A DNA stretch of 20,890 nt from JAATGA01 sp047605605 (GTDB lineage: Bacteria; Pseudomonadota; Alphaproteobacteria; Rhodobacterales; Rhodobacteraceae), in the NCBI GenBank assembly GCA_047605605.1, contig JASGFG010000071.1, positions 1 to 20,890 of the forward strand, read 5' to 3'. The notes beneath the pieces are model-generated. The model had not been told where the DNA came from and searched no databases. It saw only the letters and a list, made by a program, of their open reading frames with translations. Shown in pieces: positions 1 to 5,827 of this stretch (its first letter is position 1; each line of letters opens with the position of its first letter). The translations under genes were made by a program, and so were the position numbers.

Positions 1-2519
1 GCAAGAAACCCCTCGGCCTTGGCGGCGGCGCGCCGCGTTCGGGTCAGGTGAAGCAAAGCTTCTCCCACGGCCGGACCAAAAGCGTTGTGGTCGAGACGAA
101 GCGCAAGCGTGTGGTCGTTCCGACCGCCAAGCCGGGCACGGCGGGCGGCGGCACCGGCTCGGCTTCGCATCTGGGGGACCCGTCCAAGCGTCCCGCCGGG
201 ATTTCCGACGCCGAGATGGAGCGGCGTCTGGCCGCCCTGCGCGCCGCCAAGGCGCGCGAGGCCGAGGACAATGCCCGCCGCGCCGAGGAAGAGCGTGCCC
301 GCGAGGAAGAGCGCCAGCGCCGCCGCGACGAGATCGAGGCGAAAGAGCGCGAGGAACGCGAGCGCGAGGCCGCCCTGCGCCTGAAGGCCGAGGAGGAAGC
401 GGCGGCGAAAGCCGAGGCCGAGGCCAAGGCCAAGCGCGCCGAGGAAATCCGCAAGGCGCGCGAATCCTCGCCTGCCTCGCAGCCCAAGGTCACGCCGTCC
501 GAAGGCGGTGAAGAACGTCCCGGCGGCCCGCGCCCCGGCCTCGTGGCCCCGCGCAAGACCGACCGCGACCGGGACGACCGCGCGACCGACCGGGGGGCCA
601 AGGCCAAGACCGACGACGGCCGCCGTTCGGGCAAGCTGTCGCTGAACGACGCGCTTTCGGGTGAAGGCGGGCGCCAGCGCTCGCTGGCCGCGATGAAGCG
701 GAAACAGGAAAAGGCCCGCAACAAGGCGATGGGGTTCGGCCAGAAGGCCGAAAAGCAGGTGCGCGACGTGCAGCTGCCTGAAACCATCGTGGTCAGCGAA
801 CTGGCGAACCGGATGGCCGAACGCGCCGCCGATGTCGTCAAGGCGCTGATGAAGATGGGCATGATGGTCACGATGAACCAGGCCATCGACGCCGATACCG
901 CCGAACTGGTCATCGAGGAATTCGGACACCGCGCGGTGCGCGTGTCGGATGCCGATGTGGAACAGGTCATCGACAGCGTCGAGGACAAGGCCGGCGATCT
1001 GCAACCGCGCCCGCCGATCGTCACGATCATGGGTCACGTCGACCACGGCAAGACCAGCCTTCTGGATGCGATCCGCAAGGCCAACGTCGTCTCGGGCGAA
1101 GCCGGCGGCATCACCCAGCACATCGGTGCCTATCAGGTGAGGACGCCGAACGGCGGGCTTGTCACCTTCCTCGACACGCCGGGCCACGCGGCCTTTACCT
1201 CGATGCGGTCGCGTGGGGCTCAGGTCACGGATATCGTGGTGCTGGTCGTCGCGGCCGATGATGCGGTCATGCCGCAGACGGTCGAGGCCATTGCCCATGC
1301 CAAGGCCGCGAACGTGCCGATGATCGTGGCGATCAACAAGATCGACAAGCCGGGCGCCAATCCGCAAAAGGTCCGCACGGATCTGTTGCAGCACGAGGTC
1401 GTCGTCGAGGAGATGTCGGGCGAAGTGCAGGATGTCGAGGTATCCGCCAAGACCGGCAAGGGCCTGGACAACCTGCTGGAAGCCATCGCGCTTCAGGCGG
1501 AAATCCTGGAACTGCGCGCCAACCCGGCCCGCGCCGCCGCCGGTGCGGTGATCGAGGCCAAGCTGGACGTGGGCCGCGGCCCGGTCGCGACGGTTCTGGT
1601 GCAGAACGGCACGCTGAAACGCGGCGACATCTTTGTCGTCGGCGAACAATGGGGCAAGGTCCGCGCCCTGATCAACGACAAGGGCGAGCGTGTGGACGAG
1701 GCCGGTCCTTCGGTTCCGGTCGAGGTTCTGGGCCTGAACGGCGCGCCGCAGGCGGGCGACGTTCTGAACGTGGTCGAAACCGAGGCGCAGGCGCGCGAGA
1801 TCGCCGATTACCGCGAGAAGGCCGCCAAGGACAAACGCGCCGCCGCCGGGGCCGCCACCACGCTGGAACAGCTGATGGCCAAGGCCAAGGCCGACCGCGA
1901 CGTGGCCGAACTGCCGGTTCTGGTCAAGGCCGATGTGCAGGGCTCTGCCGAGGCCATCGTGCAGGCGCTGGAAAAGGTCGGCAACGACGAGGTGCGCGTG
2001 CGCGTGCTGCATTATGGCGTCGGCGCGATCACCGACACGGATGTGGGCCTGGCCGAGGCGTCGAACGCCCCGATCATCGGCTTCAACGTCCGCGCCAATG
2101 CCACCGCCCGCAACTCTGCCTCGCAGAAGGGCGTCGAGATCCGGTATTACTCGATCATCTACGACCTGATCGACGACATCAAGAAGGCCGCCTCGGGCCT
2201 GCTGAAGGCCGAAGTGCGCGAGCATTTCATCGGCTATGCGCAGATCAAGGAAGTCTTCCGCATCACCGGCGTCGGCAACGTGGCGGGTTGTATCGTGACC
2301 GAAGGCGTTGCGCGCCGTTCGGCGGGCGTTCGCCTGCTGCGCGACAACGTGGTGATCCACGAAGGCACGCTGAAGACGCTGAAACGCTACAAGGACGAGG
2401 TGAAGGAAGTCACCTCGGGCCAGGAATGCGGCATGGCCTTCGAGCGCTACGAGGATGTTCGCCCCGGCGACATCATCGAGATCTTCGAGCGCGAGGAAGT
2501 GAAGCGCACGCTGGACTGA
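1..2519 (+). CDS. infB: Translation initiation factor IF-2 (5' end outside window)
   Basis: IF-2 is the GTPase that brings initiator fMet-tRNA to the 30S subunit and promotes 50S joining in the cytoplasm. The frame is open from base 3, and the residues before the GTG at 48 (KKPLGLGGGAPRSGQ) match the usual start of alphaproteobacterial IF-2. The true start therefore lies upstream and the GTG at 48 is an internal valine codon. In order: a very charged Glu/Arg/Ala-rich, probably helical segment (about bases 200-480), a basic linker, the IF2_N domain (about 774-930), then the G domain with G1 GHVDHGKT at 1032-1055, G3 DTPGH from 1173, G4 NKID from 1335 and G5 SAKTG from 1443. Domains II, III and the C-terminal fMet-tRNA binding domain follow, ending EREEVKRTLD. 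The 3' end is intact and is followed 30 bases later by a hairpin terminator. Confidence 0.97.
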   Translation, partial: KKPLGLGGGAPRSGQVKQSFSHGRTKSVVVETKRKRVVVPTAKPGTAGGGTGSASHLGDPSKRPAGISDAEMERRLAALRAAKAREAEDNARRAEEERAREEERQRRRDEIEAKEREEREREAALRLKAEEEAAAKAEAEAKAKRAEEIRKARESSPASQPKVTPSEGGEERPGGPRPGLVAPRKTDRDRDDRATDRGAKAKTDDGRRSGKLSLNDALSGEGGRQRSLAAMKRKQEKARNKAMGFGQKAEKQVRDVQLPETIVVSELANRMAERAADVVKALMKMGMMVTMNQAIDADTAELVIEEFGHRAVRVSDADVEQVIDSVEDKAGDLQPRPPIVTIMGHVDHGKTSLLDAIRKANVVSGEAGGITQHIGAYQVRTPNGGLVTFLDTPGHAAFTSMRSRGAQVTDIVVLVVAADDAVMPQTVEAIAHAKAANVPMIVAINKIDKPGANPQKVRTDLLQHEVVVEEMSGEVQDVEVSAKTGKGLDNLLEAIALQAEILELRANPARAAAGAVIEAKLDVGRGPVATVLVQNGTLKRGDIFVVGEQWGKVRALINDKGERVDEAGPSVPVEVLGLNGAPQAGDVLNVVETEAQAREIADYREKAAKDKRAAAGAATTLEQLMAKAKADRDVAELPVLVKADVQGSAEAIVQALEKVGNDEVRVRVLHYGVGAITDTDVGLAEASNAPIIGFNVRANATARNSASQKGVEIRYYSIIYDLIDDIKKAASGLLKAEVREHFIGYAQIKEVFRITGVGNVAGCIVTEGVARRSAGVRLLRDNVVIHEGTLKTLKRYKDEVKEVTSGQECGMAFERYEDVRPGDIIEIFEREEVKRTLD

Positions 2520-2549
2520 TCCGGCGCGCGTTTCCCTTTGGAACAAACG

Positions 2550-2577
2550 AAAAGGCCGGGCGACTGCCCGGCCTTTT
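2550..2577. terminator. Bidirectional intrinsic terminator between infB and the small gene
   Basis: A perfect 12-bp inverted repeat (2550-2561 paired with 2566-2577) with the loop GACT. The stem is GC-rich in its inner half and has AAAA/TTTT at the outer ends, so either strand gives a GC stem followed by U residues. On the minus strand a further T-rich stretch (TCGTTTGTT) follows. It lies 30 bases after the infB stop and about 50 bases beyond the stop of the convergent 53-residue gene, so it can serve both transcripts. Confidence 0.85.
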
Positions 2578-2628
2578 CTGTTGCGGTTGCCTCCTCCTCG
2601 GCCGCGATGCGACCCGGAACCGCAGGAA

Positions 2629-2790
2629 TTACGATGCGATCGCGCCCGAAAGCGAAGTGCGCAGCGGTGCGACCGGATAGCCCGTATACCGCTTTTGATC
2701 GACCTCGATCACGACTTTGCCGTTGTTGAGTTGGGCCACAACCAGACCCTGAACCGACACGCAACTTCCCACCGTGATCGTGCGCAACAT
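2629..2790 (-). CDS. Small conserved-looking protein, 53 aa, unknown function
   Basis: A 53-residue reading frame that starts MLRTITVGSCVSVQG and ends PLRTSLSGAIAS. I do not recognise the family. Support for a real gene: the ATG at 2790 is preceded by a purine-rich GAAGGG at a normal distance (GAAGGGAATACCATG), an AT-rich promoter-like region lies upstream (2824-2852), and the frame ends just before a terminator that works in this direction. The sequence alternates short hydrophobic stretches with Gly/Asn turns (residues 4-40), which suggests a small all-beta fold; there is no signal peptide or membrane helix, and one cysteine at residue 10. It could be expressed alone or at the end of the parvulin-argJ-mutT transcript, since mutT ends 125 bases upstream on the same strand. 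No function is proposed. Confidence 0.6.
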   Translation of the reverse strand: MLRTITVGSCVSVQGLVVAQLNNGKVVIEVDQKRYTGYPVAPLRTSLSGAIAS

Positions 2791-2823
2791 GGTATTCCCT
2801 TCGCCCCCGCGATTTTCCTGAGG

Positions 2824-2852
2824 TTCATAATATTGCCATATCGCCGAAACAA
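2824..2852 (-). promoter_or_regulatory. Candidate promoter for the 53-aa gene
   Basis: Read on the minus strand, TTGTTT (2847-2852) is followed after 17 bases by TATGAA (2824-2829), about 33 bases before the ATG at 2790. The stretch 2820-2885 is clearly more AT-rich than its surroundings. This is a by-eye match to a sigma-70 type promoter only. Confidence 0.35.
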
Positions 2853-2896
2853 AAGTTCAAATGTTGTGCGCTAGGAAAAAAGTGTGATGAAATGTC

Positions 2897-2924
2897 AGCG
2901 GTTTTGACCGAAGGATCAAAGCCA
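2897..2924 (-). terminator. Weak hairpin at the mutT stop codon
   Basis: On the minus strand GGCTTTGA and TCAAAACC can pair as an 8-bp stem (one G-U) around the loop TCCTTCGG. The left arm contains the mutT stop codon. A run of six T residues (about 2876-2881 on the + strand as A) follows only some 20 bases further on, so this may be an imperfect terminator or merely an RNA 3' stabilising structure. Confidence 0.3.
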
Positions 2925-3314
2925 GTCGCGCAGAATCGGGATCAGCGGCAGGTCGGCGGGCGGCATCGGATAGTCCCGCAGCTTTTCCGGGCGCACCCAG
3001 GCGAGGTTCTGTCCTTCGGCCCCGTGGACGACCCCCTGCCATCTCCGGCAGGCGTAAAGCGGCATCAGCAAATGGAAATTTTCATAGCTGTGGCTGGCGA
3101 AGGTCAGCGGCGCCAGGCAGCTGGACCAAGTGTCGATGCCCAGTTCCTCTTTCAGCTCGCGGATCAGGGCGGATTCGGGTGTCTCTTCCGGCTCGACCTT
3201 GCCGCCAGGAAACTCCCACAGGCCCGCCAGGGACTTGCCCTCGGGGCGTTGCGCCAAAAGCACACGCCCTTCGGGGTCGATCAGGGCGACGGCGGCGACA
3301 AGGATGATTTTCAT
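2916..3314 (-). CDS. mutT: MutT-type Nudix hydrolase (8-oxo-dGTP diphosphatase)
   Basis: A 132-residue Nudix protein, the normal size for MutT. MutT enzymes hydrolyse oxidised nucleoside triphosphates such as 8-oxo-dGTP to the monophosphate and so prevent A:T to C:G transversions. The complete Nudix box GX5EX7REUXEEXGU is present at residues 38-60 (Gly38, Glu44, Arg52, Glu53, Glu56, Glu57, Gly59), preceded by the typical LWEFPGGK strand. It is the third gene of an apparent minus-strand operon after the parvulin gene and argJ, 79 bases beyond the argJ stop. No clear Shine-Dalgarno sequence precedes the ATG at 3314; the leader is full of GC-rich inverted repeats. Substrate is inferred from the family; other Nudix substrates cannot be excluded. 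Confidence 0.9.
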   Translation of the reverse strand: MKIILVAAVALIDPEGRVLLAQRPEGKSLAGLWEFPGGKVEPEETPESALIRELKEELGIDTWSSCLAPLTFASHSYENFHLLMPLYACRRWQGVVHGAEGQNLAWVRPEKLRDYPMPPADLPLIPILRDWL

Positions 3315-3340
3315 GCAAAGTCCGGCGCTGGCGGACGGCG

Positions 3341-3388
3341 CCGGGGGTTTCGCACCCCCGGACCCCCGCGGGATATTTATGCAGAGAG
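3341..3388. repeat. GC-rich hairpin plus ATATTTATGCAGAGA tail, probable recurrent intergenic element
   Basis: Between argJ and mutT lies an 8-bp perfect inverted repeat (CCGGGGGT at 3341-3348, ACCCCCGG at 3354-3361, loop TTCGC), then GACCCCCGCGGGATATTTATGCAGAGAG reaching almost to the argJ stop. From memory, GC-rich palindromes followed by a short ATATTT-containing tail recur many times at gene ends in Rhodobacteraceae genomes. The hairpin is seen here; the claim that it is repetitive is recall and cannot be tested in this single window, where I find only one copy. Confidence 0.45.
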
Positions 3389-3393
3389 GATGA

Positions 3394-4761
3394 TCAGGAC
3401 CGGTAATCGGCGTTGATGTCGATATAGCGATGCGTCAGGTCGCAGGTCCAGACGGTTTTCGCCGCGCGGCCCAGGCCGATGTCGACCGAGATCACCAGCT
3501 CGTCGCCCTTCATGTAGGCGGCAGCGGCGGCCTCGTCGTATTTCGGGCTGCGCCAGCCCTTTTCGGCCAGAACCAGATCGCCCAGGCTGATCTTCAGCCG
3601 GTCGCGGTCGGCCTGCGCGCCGGATTTGCCCACCGCCATGACGATGCGGCCCCAGTTCGGATCCTGCCCGGCGATGGCGGTCTTCACCAGCGGCGAATCG
3701 GCGATGGCCTTGGCGATTTTCGTCGCATCCTCGGGCGTGGCGGCGCCGGTCACGCGGACCTCGACGAATTTCGTCGCGCCCTCGCCGTCCTTGACCACCT
3801 GCTGGGCCAGATCCAGCATCACCCCGGCCAGCGCCTTTTCAAAGGCCTTCGAGACCGCCCCCTTCACCTCGGCCGCGGGCGAGGTGCCGGTGGCGCAGAG
3901 CAGCAGCGCATCCGAGGTTGAGGTGTCGCTGTCCACGGTGATGGCGTTGAACGTGTCATCCACGTTCCGCGACAGCATCCGTTGCAGCATGGTCGCCGAA
4001 ATCTTCGCATCGGTGAAGATATAGACCAGCATCGTCGCCATGTCGGGCGCGATCATCCCCGACCCCTTGGCGATGCCCGAGATGTGGATCGCCCCACCTT
4101 CGCCTTGAATCACCGCAGACGCGCCCTTGGGGAAGGTGTCGGTGGTCATGATCGCCTCGGCCGCCATGGTGATGCCGTCCTCGGACAGGGCGGCGACCAG
4201 ATCGGGGATTTTCGCGGTGATGCGCTCATGCGGCAGCGGTTCGCCGATCACCCCGGTGGAGGAGGAAAAGACCCGGCTGGCGGGCAGGCCAAGCGCCTCG
4301 GCCACGCCGCCCGTCACGGCGGCGACCGAAGCATCACCCACCTTGCCGGTGAAGGCGTTGGAATTGCCCGAGTTGACCACGATGGCCGCGCCCGCGCCTG
4401 CGGGCACCTTCATCGCCAGCTTGTCCTGGCAATCGCGCACGCAGCCCGCGCGGGTGGACGACCGGGTAAAGACCCCGGCGATCGCGGTGCCGGGCGCAAG
4501 GCGCACCAGCATCACGTCGCGGCGGTCCTTGTAGCGCACGCCCGCCTCGACCGCGGCGAATTCGGCGCCCTTGATCACCGGCAGCGCCGGAAATCCGCCC
4601 TTGGGCGCGAGGGGAGAGACGGCCTTGGCCTTCTTGACGGATTTCACCGCCCCGACCACGGTTTCCACGCCTTCGGCGGCCGCAGCCCCGACCGTGGCCT
4701 TCAACGCCTTGAACTTCTTCTTCAGCGTCTTGGCCTCGGCCTTCCAGTCGGTCTTTGCCAT
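3394..4761 (-). CDS. argJ: Bifunctional ornithine acetyltransferase / N-acetylglutamate synthase ArgJ
   Basis: ArgJ transfers acetyl from N2-acetylornithine to glutamate in the cyclic arginine pathway; bifunctional forms also use acetyl-CoA. The precursor cleaves itself into alpha and beta chains before a catalytic threonine; the cleavage motif KGSGMIAPDMATML is present, with the nucleophile at Thr243. Other family blocks include GVFTRSSTRAGCV, VNSGNSNAFTG and DPNWGRIVMAVGKSGA. At 455 residues it is about 45 longer than the usual roughly 405-413. The excess is at the N-terminus: a Lys/Ala-rich stretch (residues 5-45) between MAKT and the usual KAVSPLAP start. The ATG at 4761 has a strong Shine-Dalgarno (GGAGGGGAAG), so the extension is probably translated. 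It lies 18 bases after the parvulin gene, in one operon. Confidence 0.96.
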   Translation of the reverse strand: MAKTDWKAEAKTLKKKFKALKATVGAAAAEGVETVVGAVKSVKKAKAVSPLAPKGGFPALPVIKGAEFAAVEAGVRYKDRRDVMLVRLAPGTAIAGVFTRSSTRAGCVRDCQDKLAMKVPAGAGAAIVVNSGNSNAFTGKVGDASVAAVTGGVAEALGLPASRVFSSSTGVIGEPLPHERITAKIPDLVAALSEDGITMAAEAIMTTDTFPKGASAVIQGEGGAIHISGIAKGSGMIAPDMATMLVYIFTDAKISATMLQRMLSRNVDDTFNAITVDSDTSTSDALLLCATGTSPAAEVKGAVSKAFEKALAGVMLDLAQQVVKDGEGATKFVEVRVTGAATPEDATKIAKAIADSPLVKTAIAGQDPNWGRIVMAVGKSGAQADRDRLKISLGDLVLAEKGWRSPKYDEAAAAAYMKGDELVISVDIGLGRAAKTVWTCDLTHRYIDINADYRS

Positions 4762-4779
4762 CTTCCCCTCCGCGCGGGA

Positions 4780-5622
4780 TCATTTGTCGAGCAGAGTCGT
4801 ATCCTTCAGGATCGCGGGGTCAATCCCCTCGCCCGGTTTCTCGATCTTGGCCGCGGCGGTCAGCTTGGCGATATGATCCTCGACCGCCTTCGACTCGATG
4901 TCCTGCGCCAGTTCGTCACGCACATCGTCCAGCTTGGGCGGCTGGGCCGGGCGGGTTTCGATCAGCTTGATCAGGTGCCAGCCGAAATCGGTCTTGACCG
5001 GACCCATGACTTCGCCCGGTTTCATCGTGACCACGGCATCCTCGAAGGGCTTCACCATCATCCCGGTGCCGAACCAGCCCAGATCGCCGCCGTTCTGCGC
5101 GGCGCCATCGCTGGAATTGGCCTTGGCGAGTTCGGCGAAATCGGCGCCGCCGTCGATCTGCGCCTTCAGGTCCTTGGCCTTGTCCTCGCTGTCGACCAGG
5201 ATATGGGCGGCGTGGTATTCGGTGCCGGGCGCGACATTCTTGTATTTCGCGTCATAGGCGGCCTGAAGCGCCTGATCGGTGACGGCGCTTTCCACCACAG
5301 CCTTCAGCGCCTCGTTCGACAGATAGCCGCGCGCCTCGTTCTCGATGGTCAGCGTGTCCTTTTTCGACATCGGCTGCGGCAGCGACTGTTTCAGCAGCTC
5401 CTGCTGGACGATCTGGTCCAGGATTCCCTTGAACAGCACGTCGTCGGGCAGCGACTGGTATTGCGCCGGAAGAGCCGAGCGCAGGGCGATCATGCTGCCC
5501 AGCGTGATGTTGGTGCCGTTGACCTTGGCCACCACCGTATCGGCGGTCGGCGCATCCTCGGCCCGCAGCGGCAGCGCGGCCAACGCGCAAAGCGCGACCG
5601 AAGCCAGCAAGTGTTTCGCCAT
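4780..5622 (-). CDS. Secreted parvulin-type peptidylprolyl cis-trans isomerase (PpiC/PrsA-like)
   Basis: A 280-residue exported folding factor that isomerises Xaa-Pro bonds of envelope proteins. Residues 1-21 form a Sec signal peptide (basic start, hydrophobic LLASVALCALAALPL, cleavage near LRA-ED). A helical chaperone-like region follows (about 25-130), then a parvulin rotamase domain at about 135-224 from YHAAHILV through NGGDLGWFGTGMMVKPFE to GWHLIKLIE, and a charged C-terminal helix. The ATG at 5622 has a good ribosome binding site (AGGAGAAGGTGAA before it). It is the first gene of the minus-strand set and is transcribed divergently from secA, which fits a role in handling exported proteins. 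SurA-like function is possible, but SurA normally has two rotamase domains and this has one. Confidence 0.93.
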   Translation of the reverse strand: MAKHLLASVALCALAALPLRAEDAPTADTVVAKVNGTNITLGSMIALRSALPAQYQSLPDDVLFKGILDQIVQQELLKQSLPQPMSKKDTLTIENEARGYLSNEALKAVVESAVTDQALQAAYDAKYKNVAPGTEYHAAHILVDSEDKAKDLKAQIDGGADFAELAKANSSDGAAQNGGDLGWFGTGMMVKPFEDAVVTMKPGEVMGPVKTDFGWHLIKLIETRPAQPPKLDDVRDELAQDIESKAVEDHIAKLTAAAKIEKPGEGIDPAILKDTTLLDK

Positions 5623-5660
5623 TTCACCTTCTCCTGAGCGGGCCGCGGTCTTGCGCGGCG

Positions 5661-5689
5661 TTGACTATGCGGGGGCCAGCCCTTAAATC
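5661..5689 (+). promoter_or_regulatory. Candidate secA promoter
   Basis: TTGACT (5661-5666) and TAAATC (5684-5689) are separated by 17 bases, a good sigma-70 type match. They lie in the 205-base divergent region between the parvulin gene and secA and would leave a leader of about 130 bases before the secA ATG at 5828. No SecM-like upstream regulatory reading frame was recognised in that leader. Confidence 0.45.
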
Positions 5690-5827
5690 GCTCGGGTCGC
5701 GTGCGACGGGGCCGGCCGGCCTTTCTGGACCTTCTATGGAAGGCATCGGGGGCGGGCAAGCCACGTCCTCACACGATCATGTCAGGCAGGGGCCGGGCAT
5801 GGGCGGAACGGCCAGGCTGGAGATGAC

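Noticed and set aside
48..50. GTG as the infB start codon
   Set aside because: The frame is open to base 3 and the residues before it fit the IF-2 N-terminus, so the start is outside the window.
44..1030. A 328-codon minus-strand Ser/Arg-rich frame in infB
   Set aside because: It is the complement of the charged Glu/Arg/Ala region of IF-2, which yields Ser/Arg runs.
3982..5637. A 551-codon plus-strand frame across argJ and the parvulin gene
   Set aside because: It spans two real minus-strand genes and the gap between them, with shadow-frame composition.
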